Shown here one piece after another: positions 53,060 through 62,110 of a stretch of 64,000 nucleotides of DNA (position 1 is the first letter of the stretch; each line of letters starts with the position of its first letter). This DNA comes from Romeriopsis navalis LEGE 11480. GTDB lineage: Bacteria > Cyanobacteriota > Cyanobacteriia > Leptolyngbyales > Leptolyngbyaceae. Location: NCBI RefSeq assembly GCF_015207035.1, contig NZ_JADEXQ010000003.1:62001-126000 (forward strand), read 5' to 3'. A program made the translations under genes and the position numbers. A model generated the notes under the pieces. The model did no database searches. It was given only the letters and a program-made list of their open reading frames with translations, and had not been told where the DNA came from.

Positions 53060-54391
53060 TTATGACTGCGGCCGATTGTTGCTAATGCTGGTGACTTGTT
53101 CCACTAGGAAGTCAACGGTCTGTTGCCCGATTAGGCCCCGGCCCGCCAGGATTGACCCGAGTCGCATGCCGGTTAATTGCTGCTCGGCGAGGGCGGCTTG
53201 GACATCATCTTCCGTGACTAAGCCCGCTTCTACTAGGTATTCGCCAAACTTACGATAGGCCCGGCTATGCTGTTGGCTAATCCGCTGCTGGATTTGCTGC
53301 ACGAGGAAGTCAACGGTTTGCTGCTGTACCCACCCTTTTCCGGCCAAGATACTACCCAAGCGAATACCGCTTTCACCTTGTTCAATTAAAGCCGCGTCAA
53401 CCTGGGCTTGGGTGACGAGGCCCGCTTCGATTAAGTATCGTCCAATCAACTGTGGCCGTTCGGTTTCGAGGGATTGTTGGCCATCTAGGTAAGCCGCATT
53501 CATCAATAAATCAGCCTGATTAATTTTGGTCGCCCAAAACAGGTGATTCGAAGCGGAGTTGGCAAATTTAGCGAGGCCCACCTGCAATAGGAATGCGGGG
53601 TTGCCGAGCAAATAGCGCGAGGCTAGCCGTTTGGGTTCTTTGACTAAGCGATAGGCCCATTCCAATTCCCGATCCGCAATCCATTGCGGACAATCTTGAA
53701 CCATCCCGGCCATTCGATCGATCACGGCCCCCCCGACCAGAATTGCATTGACATGCAATCGATCACGGTAGCGTTGGACCCAGCTTTCCTGGATCGGCAT
53801 CCCCATCCCCACAATTAAGATATGGGGCTTAAATTCGTTAATTGTGGCGACGATTTCGTCGTTTAGTGCTAAGTCGTTACGATCGAAGTAGCCATGCTGT
53901 CCCGCGAAAGTGCTATTGGGATACTGTTGCTGCAGTTGAGCAATCGCACCGTCGAGATATTCGGGTTTAGCACCGAGTAGAAAAACGCGCCGAGATTCTT
54001 GGTTGCAGGTGGCTAGGAGCCTTGGCATCAGTTCGGTGTAGGAGACGCGATACTCGCGGGGAATCGTTAATCCTAACCAGCGTAGGCCCCGCAGGATGCC
54101 AGCGCCATCACAATGGACCAGTTCTGACTGCTGTAAAAACGAATAAAACCACGGCAGTTGCATCGAGAGATTGAACGCGTGGGTGTTGTAATTGGCAACG
54201 GTAATACGGCGATTTTGTGCGCAAGCGAGATCAATGCTCTTGAGGATCTCGAGCGTTGTCATCAGGGTGATACGCCGGCCAAATAAGTGAATACATAGAT
54301 TGGATAAATGCTGATCCGGTGCTTTTTGGTCATCGGCAATGAGTTCGGGCAGCGGCCCAAACGTTCCCGATAAATTATTTGTACTTTGCAT
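53060..54391 (-). CDS. WecG/TagA/CpsF glycosyltransferase fused to two MshEN-like modules
   Basis: 443 residues; ATG at 54391 follows GGGAG. Residues to about 280 are a WecG/TagA-type transferase: TVANYNTHAFNLSMQ, LVHCDGAGILRGLRWLG, RVFLLGAKPEYLDGA and GMGMPIQESWVQRYRD, then REYR-like AVIDRMAGMV. The C-terminus (315-443) has two copies of a module: LIGRYLIEAGLVTQAQVDAA..EQ, five residues, RLGSILAGKGW..., then KFGEYLVEAGLVTEDDVQAA..EQ, five residues, RLGSILAGRGL. This fits the c-di-GMP-binding MshEN pattern (tandem 24-residue motifs with 5-residue spacer) known from type II secretion/pilus ATPases. In its cluster, this suggests second-messenger control of exopolysaccharide synthesis, by inference. 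Confidence 0.85.
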   Translation of the reverse strand: MQSTNNLSGTFGPLPELIADDQKAPDQHLSNLCIHLFGRRITLMTTLEILKSIDLACAQNRRITVANYNTHAFNLSMQLPWFYSFLQQSELVHCDGAGILRGLRWLGLTIPREYRVSYTELMPRLLATCNQESRRVFLLGAKPEYLDGAIAQLQQQYPNSTFAGQHGYFDRNDLALNDEIVATINEFKPHILIVGMGMPIQESWVQRYRDRLHVNAILVGGAVIDRMAGMVQDCPQWIADRELEWAYRLVKEPKRLASRYLLGNPAFLLQVGLAKFANSASNHLFWATKINQADLLMNAAYLDGQQSLETERPQLIGRYLIEAGLVTQAQVDAALIEQGESGIRLGSILAGKGWVQQQTVDFLVQQIQQRISQQHSRAYRKFGEYLVEAGLVTEDDVQAALAEQQLTGMRLGSILAGRGLIGQQTVDFLVEQVTSISNNRPQS

Positions 54392-54717
54392 CAATGGCGC
54401 TCCCCTGACATTGAAAATAGCAGTTAGACGCTGACAACTTGCCCGCCATAGGCAGGTGTTGTCGAGGATTGGCTGCTAAGTTGGTAGAACTGACGTGCGT
54501 CTCTCAAAAGCGGCGAATAAATTTCGATTAAACGAAATTAACGATTTTGAGATTAGTTCTAGAATGCCCGCAAACTGATTGTCCAACACAATCAAAGCTC
54601 GGTAATTGTGATGATTAATTGCCTCAAAATTAACTCTTTTCACAAAAAAACTGCGTTATATCGGCGAGCCAATTACGCATCCATTTTCATCCGGCTAACG
54701 CTCCGGGGATGGTCGCC
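54392..54717. other. intergenic region inside the exopolysaccharide cluster
   Basis: Contains a small hairpin AATTTCG...CGAAATT (54520-54526 with 54533-54539) and no coding frame. The WecG gene probably has its own promoter here. Confidence 0.5.
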
Positions 54718-56769
54718 CTAACTGACCTGGGAATTTTGCGGTGAGGATGTTGTGGCGACCGTAATAATCTCGTCGGACATGGCTTTTTCTACGGGACTTT
54801 CGGTGCCATTGAGCACGAGGCCGGCCCATGCGATATTTTGATGTCGGGCCACTTGGGCGATCGCTTTATTCACCATAAAACGTTCACTGCGTCCCGGTCG
54901 AACCACCCAGAGAATGTGCTTAGCGATCGTCGCTAACAGAATGGATTCGCCGGAGCTACAAATCCCTGGACCATCAATCAATACATAATCGTAATGCTGT
55001 TCCATTTGGGCTTGGTTGAGCGCATGTTCGAAGCCCCCGCGCAGCACAAATTCCATGCCTTGAGTGGCGGACGTGGTGAATGCGAGTAAATCAATTCCAG
55101 GCATGACCGGAACGGCGACATGTGCTGGGTTGGGAGTGGGTTGTTCCAGCTTTTTACTAAGCGTATGCTGGCGCACATCGGCATCAACGACCAGCACTTG
55201 AAAGCCTAAGGTTTTGAGCGCGATGGCTAAGCCAATTGTCACAGTCGTTTTGCCTTCGTGACGATTGGCACTGCTGATGAACAGACGTTTGTTTTCGAGT
55301 CGCATCATACTAATGCTTGATGCCAGACTTTGCAGTTCCATGCCGTTGAAGAAGTCGCTCCAGAGCATCGACCAAGTGGATTTCATGACCGGCAGACTGC
55401 CAATTACGGGGATCTTTGACATTTGGACATCGGTCGGACTGAGCAGTGGATTACGGCTTTCGCGCAGGAGCGTAAGGGCTACACTGCCAAGGACTGACGC
55501 TAAAACGGCACCCATTAAAATGGGGATTTTTTTCGAGCCAGTGGGTTTCGGATTGACTTTTGGGCGATCGAGCACCTGGACACTTGGGTAGTTGCTGAAG
55601 GTATTGACCCGCGTCTCTTGCACTTTGGCGACCAAACCGTTGTAGACCCCTTCCGAAATTTCGTACTGGCGCTGTAATTCTTGGAGCGTCGCTTGTTGTT
55701 GGGGGAGCGCTTGGAGGCTACGATTGAGCTGCTGGACACGGTTTTGGAGCTGGCGGGCTTGCTGTTGACTCGCATTGGCTTGGCTTTCGGCCACAACGAG
55801 CTGTTGCATCAGTTCGCCTAAGTTCAGCCCAGTGGCGGGATTCACCCCTGGGGCGTTGGCCCCGGCCGCTGCGACATATTGTTGGATCTGGGCCGTAATT
55901 TCAGCTCGTTCGGTCAGGAGGCTTTGGACATTGGGGGTATTGTCTTGGTAGAGGCTGCGGGCTTGGGCCAGTTGAAATTCGACCTCGGCTAATTTTTGGC
56001 GCGCATAAACATAATCCGATCGCTCATTCAGCCGGAGTGATTGAATCGCTTGGGTCGGCGTCATGCCGAGACGGCCGGCAAGCACGCGGACCTGGGCCAT
56101 TTGGGCTTTGGCTTTGGCTAAGATGTCAGCTTGGGTGACGGTTAAGCTGTTGATGCCAACGACGAGTTGTTTTGTTTGCTCTTCGCTTTGAACGATGCCA
56201 TTGGCTTTTTTAAACGTAGTGAGTTTCGCTTGGGCAATTTCGAGGTTGCGCTTGGCTTTATCCATTTCGATTTGGACAAACATGGCTCGCTGGGTCGCAT
56301 CGTCTTGACGCAGATAATTGAGTCGCTGCTGGAAAACTTGAACGAGCGCTTCAGCCCGCTTTTGGGCGATTTTCTGATTGCGGCCAGTCACCTTGACTGA
56401 AAAGATGGTGGATGATTCCTCGGGCATTACCTTGAAGAACCCTTTGAAGCGGCTCAGACTAAAATCGGCATCTTTTTCGGGGTCCACGGCTTTTAACGCC
56501 CCCATCGTGTCATCGCTTGTGACAATCGACGCGAGGACATTAAGCGGATTCACCTGCTGGCTAAAAAAGGCATTGCTATCACTGACTTGACCGAGGTCAC
56601 CGAGGTTGGCGCTGAGTTTGCCGGTGTTGGCCGACAGGATAAACGAGGCATTGGCCATCCATATTGGTTTGCTCCGCGCTAAAGCGCCGGCGGCGAGAAT
56701 CGTTAGACTCAGATTCCATGCAAGGAGCGGCTTCCAGTGCCTCAAAATAATGGTCAGCGATCGATTCAT
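54718..56769 (-). CDS. Wzc-type polysaccharide co-polymerase/BY-kinase-like protein
   Basis: From ATG at 56769 about 683 residues. An N-terminal Wzz domain with membrane helix (LLAWNLSLTILAAGALARSK), a long coiled coil (about 200-420), a second membrane helix (IPILMGAVLASVLGSVALTLL) after a Pro-containing linker, then a cytosolic BY-kinase ATPase: Walker A HEGKTTVT, A' VLVVDADVR, Walker B YVLIDGPG. The C-terminal tail (TESPVEKAMSDEIITVATT) has no tyrosine cluster. The frame continues to a GTG at 57075, but this extension looks unlike the family. Exopolysaccharide export control. Confidence 0.88.
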   Translation of the reverse strand: MNRSLTIILRHWKPLLAWNLSLTILAAGALARSKPIWMANASFILSANTGKLSANLGDLGQVSDSNAFFSQQVNPLNVLASIVTSDDTMGALKAVDPEKDADFSLSRFKGFFKVMPEESSTIFSVKVTGRNQKIAQKRAEALVQVFQQRLNYLRQDDATQRAMFVQIEMDKAKRNLEIAQAKLTTFKKANGIVQSEEQTKQLVVGINSLTVTQADILAKAKAQMAQVRVLAGRLGMTPTQAIQSLRLNERSDYVYARQKLAEVEFQLAQARSLYQDNTPNVQSLLTERAEITAQIQQYVAAAGANAPGVNPATGLNLGELMQQLVVAESQANASQQQARQLQNRVQQLNRSLQALPQQQATLQELQRQYEISEGVYNGLVAKVQETRVNTFSNYPSVQVLDRPKVNPKPTGSKKIPILMGAVLASVLGSVALTLLRESRNPLLSPTDVQMSKIPVIGSLPVMKSTWSMLWSDFFNGMELQSLASSISMMRLENKRLFISSANRHEGKTTVTIGLAIALKTLGFQVLVVDADVRQHTLSKKLEQPTPNPAHVAVPVMPGIDLLAFTTSATQGMEFVLRGGFEHALNQAQMEQHYDYVLIDGPGICSSGESILLATIAKHILWVVRPGRSERFMVNKAIAQVARHQNIAWAGLVLNGTESPVEKAMSDEIITVATTSSPQNSQVS

Positions 56770-57169
56770 GGGGGATGCTTGGTAAAGATGCCTGAACAGC
56801 TTTAATAGATGATCGGGAGTTGTAAAATCATCGTTGGGAGCCGATGATTGATGCGTTGTAGGTGTTTCACTTAGCTTGCCCAGACCCTTCACAAAGTAAC
56901 GAATCCGGGGCTTGAATCGGAAGAAAAGGGATTTAATTCTCCCAAGCCCATGATTGCTGCGATATTCTAATCCCTGATGACAAGAAGCAACTGCGTGGTT
57001 TCCCTGGATCAACGGCGTGATTTTGGCTAACGCCGATGGTGGAGTTGTGTATTTATCGCTATAAAATCTCGACACACGAGGAAATCCGACGTAGACTGAT
57101 TTTTTACATATATTGCATCCGCGAATACAACAGGTATTCCACTTAGCAGCATCTGAGAGGTTATTGAGC
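56770..57169. other. divergent region between the Wzc-type gene and ilvB
   Basis: Holds the promoters of both genes. The upstream extension of the Wzc frame (to GTG 57075) lies in it; I read it as non-coding but cannot exclude it. Confidence 0.45.
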
Positions 57170-59014
57170 GTGCAACTTCAGCAGCAGCCACCGGCAGTTC
57201 AAGAGCAAAAGGTTTCCGGCGCGTACGCCCTGCTTGATAGCCTCAAGCGCCACGGAGTCGAGCACATCTTTGGTTATCCGGGTGGGGCGATTCTGCCGAT
57301 TTACGATGAGCTCTACAAATTTGAAGAGCGGGGCGAGTTGCAGCATTTCTTAGTCCGTCATGAGCAAGGTGCGGTGCATGCCGCGGATGGCTATGCGCGG
57401 GCCACGGGTAAAGTGGGCGTCTGTTTTGGTACGTCGGGTCCGGGTGCAACGAATTTGGTCACGGGAATTGCGACTGCGCATATGGATTCGATTCCATTGG
57501 TGGTGATTACCGGTCAGGTTCCACGGGTGATGATTGGGACGGATGGTTTCCAAGAGACGGATATTTGGGGCATTACCCTGCCGGTGGTGAAGCATTCCTA
57601 TGTGGTGCGCGATCCTAAGGAAATTCCGCGCATTGTGGCGGAAGCGTTTTATATTGCGGCCACGGGTCGACCCGGGCCGGTGTTGATCGATATTCCCAAG
57701 GACGTGGGACTCGAAGAAATTGACTATTTGCCGATCGCGCCTGGTTCGGTCAAGTTGCCTGGCTATCGTCCGACGGTCAAGGGTAATCCGCGCAAAATCA
57801 CCCAGGCAATTGACCTGATTAAGTCGGCCCAAAAACCCTTGCTCTATGTTGGGGGTGGGGCCATTTCGGCGGCGGCCCAGGACCAGGTGCATCAGTTGGC
57901 GGAGCGATTCCAAATTCCGGTGACCACGACATTGATGGGGATTGGTGCGTTTGATGAGCATCACCCATTGGCCGTGGGCATGTTGGGGATGCATGGTACG
58001 GCCTATGCCAACTTCGCGGTGACTGAATGTGACTTGTTGATTGCGGTGGGTGCGCGGTTTGACGATCGTGTTGTCGGCAAACTGGATAAATTTGCGGCCC
58101 ATGCGCAGGTGATTCATATCGATATTGACCCGGCGGAAGTTTCCAAGGTGCGTAAACCGGATGTGCCGATCGTTGGGGATGTGAAAGAGGTGCTGGTTGA
58201 TCTCCTGTCTCGCTGTGCGAATGCGGGGGAGAACGCCGCGGCCCAGACGGAAGATTGGCGCAATCGGGTGGCGCGTTGGAAGCAGGATTATCCTTTAGAT
58301 GTGCCACTCTATGACGATATGATGTCGCCGCAGCAGGTGATTGCAGAAGTTGGCCGTCAGGCCCCGGATGCCTGCTATGCCACGGATGTGGGACAACATC
58401 AGATGTGGTCGGCGCAATTGCTAAAAAATGGTCCTCGGCGTTGGCTTTCCAGTGCGGGGCTGGGGACGATGGGCTATGGGATGCCGGCAGCGATGGGGGC
58501 AAAGGTCGGTGTGGGTGATGAGCAAGTGATCTGTATTAGTGGTGATGCCAGTATTCAGATGAATATTCAGGAGCTCGGGACGCTGAGTCAGTATGGGATT
58601 GCCGCGAAGACGGTGATTATCAACAATGGTTGGCAGGGGATGGTGCGTCAGTGGCAGCAGTCATTCTACGGAGAGCGTTATTCTTCCTCCCATATGGCGC
58701 CATCGATGCCCGATTTTGTGAAGCTGGCGGAGGCGTACGGCGTTAAGGGTATGGTCGTGACCAAGCAGGAAGACTTGACCCAGGCGATCGCCGAAATGTT
58801 GGCCCACGATGGCCCGGTCTTAATGGATGTGCATGTGCGCAAGGATGAGAACTGCTATCCGATGGTGGCACCTGGTAAAGCTAATTCGGAAATGCTGGGT
58901 TTGCCACAGCATAAGCAGCTTGAGCGGGCGATGGAAACAGTGACTTGTGGGAGTTGTGGGGCCGATAACGAACAGACCCATAAATTCTGTTCCGACTGCG
59001 GCGCTAAACTCTAG
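57170..59014 (+). CDS. ilvB: acetolactate synthase large subunit with C-terminal zinc ribbon
   Basis: From GTG at 57170 (GAGG about ten bases upstream) 614 residues. The thiamine-diphosphate enzyme is complete: [14 protein letters not shown], the catalytic Glu in [45 protein letters not shown], the metal-binding [12 protein letters not shown] and [13 protein letters not shown]. It condenses pyruvate (or 2-ketobutyrate) for Val, Leu and Ile. The last 22 residues (CGSCGADN ... [10 protein letters not shown], Cys 593, 596, 607, 610) form a zinc ribbon not seen in standard IlvB. The longer frame to 57113 begins at a TTG. Confidence 0.96.
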   Translation: MQLQQQPPAVQEQKVSGAYALLDSLKRHGVEHIFGYPGGAILPIYDELYKFEERGELQHFLVRHEQGAVHAADGYARATGKVGVCFGTSGPGATNLVTGIATAHMDSIPLVVITGQVPRVMIGTDGFQETDIWGITLPVVKHSYVVRDPKEIPRIVAEAFYIAATGRPGPVLIDIPKDVGLEEIDYLPIAPGSVKLPGYRPTVKGNPRKITQAIDLIKSAQKPLLYVGGGAISAAAQDQVHQLAERFQIPVTTTLMGIGAFDEHHPLAVGMLGMHGTAYANFAVTECDLLIAVGARFDDRVVGKLDKFAAHAQVIHIDIDPAEVSKVRKPDVPIVGDVKEVLVDLLSRCANAGENAAAQTEDWRNRVARWKQDYPLDVPLYDDMMSPQQVIAEVGRQAPDACYATDVGQHQMWSAQLLKNGPRRWLSSAGLGTMGYGMPAAMGAKVGVGDEQVICISGDASIQMNIQELGTLSQYGIAAKTVIINNGWQGMVRQWQQSFYGERYSSSHMAPSMPDFVKLAEAYGVKGMVVTKQEDLTQAIAEMLAHDGPVLMDVHVRKDENCYPMVAPGKANSEMLGLPQHKQLERAMETVTCGSCGADNEQTHKFCSDCGAKL

Positions 59015-59124
59015 CGGAGATTAACTCCGTAGTCAGACATCACCCTTAGGGCGTTTGGCGGTGATCAGGTGCGACGCCTTCAGGTGCAACGCCTAGTGAA
59101 GCAGTTGATTAAGCAGGGATTGAG

Positions 59125-59160
59125 CGTGTGGGTTTGAATCCGAACCCGCACGTTTGTTTG
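59125..59160 (+). terminator. ilvB terminator
   Basis: CGTGTGGGTT (59125-59134) pairs with AACCCGCACG (59143-59152), one G-U pair, and is followed by TTTGTTTG. It lies 110 bp after the ilvB stop. Confidence 0.75.
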
Positions 59161-59367
59161 TATACGAGTTAAGCCTTGTATGAGTTGAGCCTTGGCGCCT
59201 GATTGAAGGTTTCAGGCGCGTCCCCCGAGGCTGGATTTGCCGTTCGACTATCGGAATGAACTGATGCAAGTGCATAGTTGAAATTTGGGTATCCGGCGGG
59301 AGTCGCGCTACGATCAGAAAACGCTGAATCAGTTTTGATCACAGCACACACCATCTCACCCTTTATC

Positions 59368-59916
59368 ATGGATAGAAGACAAGTACTACAGCTTGGTATT
59401 GGACTGGCAAGTAGCGCTTGGATTATCAAGACGTTGCTTGATCAGCGTAGCTTTGCTGACACGATGACAATGACAAGCGAGGAGAACGCTGGCACTATGG
59501 CAACTAATAAAGCCGATAAGACATTCCCGGTCACGAAGACGGATGCCGAATGGCAGGCGCAGCTTGATGCGGAGCAATATCGTGTGCTGCGGACGGAAGG
59601 CACGGAGCGGGCTGGAACCAGCCCCCTGGATAAGCAGTATGATCCGGGTACTTACTATTGTGCCGGTTGTGATCAGGCCCTATTTACCTCCGAAACGAAG
59701 TTCAATAGCGGGACGGGGTGGCCGAGTTTCTATCAGCCGATCGATGGCGCCGTCGGCACGACGACGGATAAGTCGTTGTTTATGACACGCGTAGAAGTCC
59801 ATTGCAGTAATTGTGGTGGTCATCTGGGTCATGTGTTTAAGGATGGGCCCAAGCCGACGGGTTTGCGCTATTGCATGAACGGTGTATCGATGCGGTTTGA
59901 GCCAGCGTCGGCGTAA
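59368..59916 (+). CDS. msrB: peptide-methionine (R)-S-oxide reductase with Tat-like signal
   Basis: 182 residues from ATG at 59368. The N-terminus MDRRQVLQLGIGLASSAW has the twin-arginine pattern RR-x-V-L followed by a hydrophobic stretch, so export by the Tat route is likely. The catalytic domain has both zinc CXXC pairs (CAGCDQ, CSNCGG), GTGWPSFYQP, HLGHVFKDGP and the catalytic Cys in RYCMNGVSMRF. It repairs methionine-R-sulfoxide. Overlapping long frame to 59278 is not a family start. Confidence 0.93.
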   Translation: MDRRQVLQLGIGLASSAWIIKTLLDQRSFADTMTMTSEENAGTMATNKADKTFPVTKTDAEWQAQLDAEQYRVLRTEGTERAGTSPLDKQYDPGTYYCAGCDQALFTSETKFNSGTGWPSFYQPIDGAVGTTTDKSLFMTRVEVHCSNCGGHLGHVFKDGPKPTGLRYCMNGVSMRFEPASA

Positions 59917-59936
59917 GGCAATCAGGATGAAATCGC

Positions 59937-60611
59937 ATGTTGCGTCCGGTCTTGGAATATCGTCACCCCGAAAACGCGAAAGCCGCGATCGCCCTGCAGG
60001 AAGAACTGCGACAGCAGATATCACTGCAGGATGACTTTGGTGATGTGCAGTTAGTTGCCGGGGTTGATGTCGGCTTTGAAGATCAGGGCGCAACGGTCCG
60101 AGCGGCGGTGGTCGTATTGCAGTTGCCGGGGCTGGCGGTGGTCGAATCCGCTATCGCTCGGCGCCCAACGGCATTTCCTTATATTCCGGGGTTGTTGTCG
60201 TTTCGCGAAATTCCGGTGCTACTGGACGTTTTGGCCAAGCTAAAAACGACCCCGGATTTGATCCTCTGTGATGGAAACGGCTATATTCATCCGCGGCGTT
60301 TTGGGTTGGCTTGTCATTTGGGGCTGCTGCTTGATCATCCGACGATCGGTGTGGCAAAAAGTCGGTTTCTTGGTGAACATCCAGCCCTAGGTGAGGTGGC
60401 CGGTGACTGGCAACCGATTACGCATCAGGGCGAAACGATTGGGGCGATTGTCCGTAACCGGACGAATGTGCGACCGATCTACGTGTCTTCAGGACATCGC
60501 GTTGGTTTAGCGAGTGCGATCAAGTTTGTGCGGCAATGTTCAACGAAATATCGTCTGCCGGAAACGACGCGGCTAGCCGATCGACTCTCGAAGCAAGACG
60601 GTGTGCTCTAG
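59937..60611 (+). CDS. nfi: endonuclease V
   Basis: The 224-residue protein has QLVAGVDVGFEDQGATVRAA (catalytic Asp), RRPTAFPYIPGLLSFREIP, LILCDGNGYIHPRRFGLACH and HPTIGVAKSRFLG: all motifs of Nfi, which cleaves next to deaminated bases (hypoxanthine). ATG at 59937 follows AGGATG. It is 20 bp after msrB, so they may be co-transcribed. Confidence 0.95.
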   Translation: MLRPVLEYRHPENAKAAIALQEELRQQISLQDDFGDVQLVAGVDVGFEDQGATVRAAVVVLQLPGLAVVESAIARRPTAFPYIPGLLSFREIPVLLDVLAKLKTTPDLILCDGNGYIHPRRFGLACHLGLLLDHPTIGVAKSRFLGEHPALGEVAGDWQPITHQGETIGAIVRNRTNVRPIYVSSGHRVGLASAIKFVRQCSTKYRLPETTRLADRLSKQDGVL

Positions 60612-60750
60612 TTGATGCTGTGATCAATTCGTAATCGATCGAAGGTCTCGCTACAATAAGAGTGAGTCCTGCCTGCGACCTCCAGATGGTCTGGTGTCGT
60701 TCCAGTGCGCGCTAATTTACCCGTCTATATCCTTCAGCCGATTCTTTCCC

Positions 60751-61521
60751 ATGTATCTAACTTGGTTTGACAGCAATTCTTGGCTTATTGAACTCGCTGA
60801 TCAGCGAATTTTGCTAGATCCCTGGTTAGTGGATGATTTGGCATTCGGCAATGCCAAGTGGTTCTTCCGGGGGTATCGTCAGCAGGATCGTGCAATCCCA
60901 GAAAATATTGATCTGATTCTGTTGTCCCAGGGGCTAGAAGATCATGCCCACCCCCCGACCTTAAAAGCCCTAGACAAGTCGATCCCGGTGGTGGGTTCAC
61001 CCGCAGCGGCGAAAGTGGTTCGGGCCTTAGGGTTCCAAAACGTGACGGCCCTTGATCACGGTGAAACCAATCTGTTTGGTGAGCGGCTGGAGATCCAGGC
61101 CACGGTTGGCTCACCAGTTGGGCCAACGGCAAAGGAAAATGGTTATGTGCTGAAGGATGTGCGGCAGGGAACTTCGCTGTACTATGAACCCCACGGTTAT
61201 CATCCCACTGACTTGTCGCCGGGGACGATCGATGTCGTATTGACCCCGATGATGGATTTATCGATTCCACCGGGATTGCCGGTAATTAAAGGTATGCAAT
61301 CGGCGGCTGATCTGGCTGAGGCAGTTCAGCCACAGGTGATGGTGCCGACTTCGGCGGGTGGTGACATTGAATTTTCCGGGCTGCTTGCTAAGGTGTTGCG
61401 GGCTACGGGGAGTCCTGTAGAACTACAAGCAAAGTTAGTGGCAGCGGGGCTGGCGACCCAAATCATTGAGCCAAAACCGGGCGATCGTTGTAATGTTCCA
61501 TTGAAGTTACCCGTCCGTTGA
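60751..61521 (+). CDS. MBL-fold hydrolase-like protein with degenerate metal motif
   Basis: The 256-residue protein has the metallo-beta-lactamase fold order: TWFDSNSWLIELADQRILLDPWLV, LLSQGLEDHAHPPTLKAL, VTALDHGET and a C-terminal VMVPTSAGGDIEFSG. The H-x-H-x-D-H motif is replaced by SQGLEDH, keeping only the last D-H. Such cyanobacterial and plastid relatives are called beta-lactamase-like; activity is doubtful. ATG 60751 is the second start in frame, nearer the family N-terminus. Confidence 0.85.
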   Translation: MYLTWFDSNSWLIELADQRILLDPWLVDDLAFGNAKWFFRGYRQQDRAIPENIDLILLSQGLEDHAHPPTLKALDKSIPVVGSPAAAKVVRALGFQNVTALDHGETNLFGERLEIQATVGSPVGPTAKENGYVLKDVRQGTSLYYEPHGYHPTDLSPGTIDVVLTPMMDLSIPPGLPVIKGMQSAADLAEAVQPQVMVPTSAGGDIEFSGLLAKVLRATGSPVELQAKLVAAGLATQIIEPKPGDRCNVPLKLPVR

Positions 61522-61633
61522 TTTGCCAACATTTTTATTCCCAACAGAAAAGTTTGTGCTAGAGCGAATTAGTCGCGAAATTTAAACATTCTTTTATCCT
61601 GAATTTGTTCTCTTGAAGGTGAAGGTCAAACAT

Positions 61634-61921
61634 ATGAGCGCTAATGTTCTTTCGACTGCTGAAATCACACAATGTCTGACTCAAATTCCGGGTTGGGATG
61701 TGAAAGATGGCAAGCTACAGCGTCAATTTCAGTTTGATGATTTCGTTACGGCATTCGGTTTCATGTCAAGTATGGCAATCGTTTCTGAGTCTATGGGCCA
61801 CCATCCAGAATGGTTCAATGTCTATAACAAAGTGATTGTTGATCTAACTAGCCATGATGCGGGTGGAATTACACAGAAAGATTTTGATTGGGCGAAGCAA
61901 GCGAATAAAATTGCTGCTTAA
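61634..61921 (+). CDS. pterin-4a-carbinolamine dehydratase-like protein
   Basis: A 95-residue protein of the PCD/DCoH family: [49 protein letters not shown] and [16 protein letters not shown], with the HHPEW active-site block. It dehydrates 4a-hydroxytetrahydrobiopterin; in cyanobacteria without aromatic hydroxylase another substrate is possible. ATG 61634 has AAGGT upstream. Confidence 0.93.
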   Translation: MSANVLSTAEITQCLTQIPGWDVKDGKLQRQFQFDDFVTAFGFMSSMAIVSESMGHHPEWFNVYNKVIVDLTSHDAGGITQKDFDWAKQANKIAA

Positions 61922-62110
61922 CAATTGTTTTTTCAAATGTCATCCCATAAGTCACGTAATTTTTCAAATTTGGGTGATTTTTCCTCCGGAATTTAACTGA
62001 ATTGGCCGAAAGAGAGAACAGAGGCATTCCGCAAACCTAGAGTTGTGCTCTTCGGGTACCTAGAGATTGCGGTTTCGGCCACTTTCATTGAATTTGTGAG
62101 GACGGGGACG

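Noticed and set aside
57350-58502. Long minus-strand frames opposite ilvB
   Set aside because: They are mirror frames of a fully conserved gene and have Arg/His/Pro-rich shadow composition.
59125-59152. Possible tRNA T-arm (GGGTTTGAATCCGAACCC-like)
   Set aside because: No TTC in the loop, no acceptor stem or anticodon arm; it is the terminator stem of ilvB.
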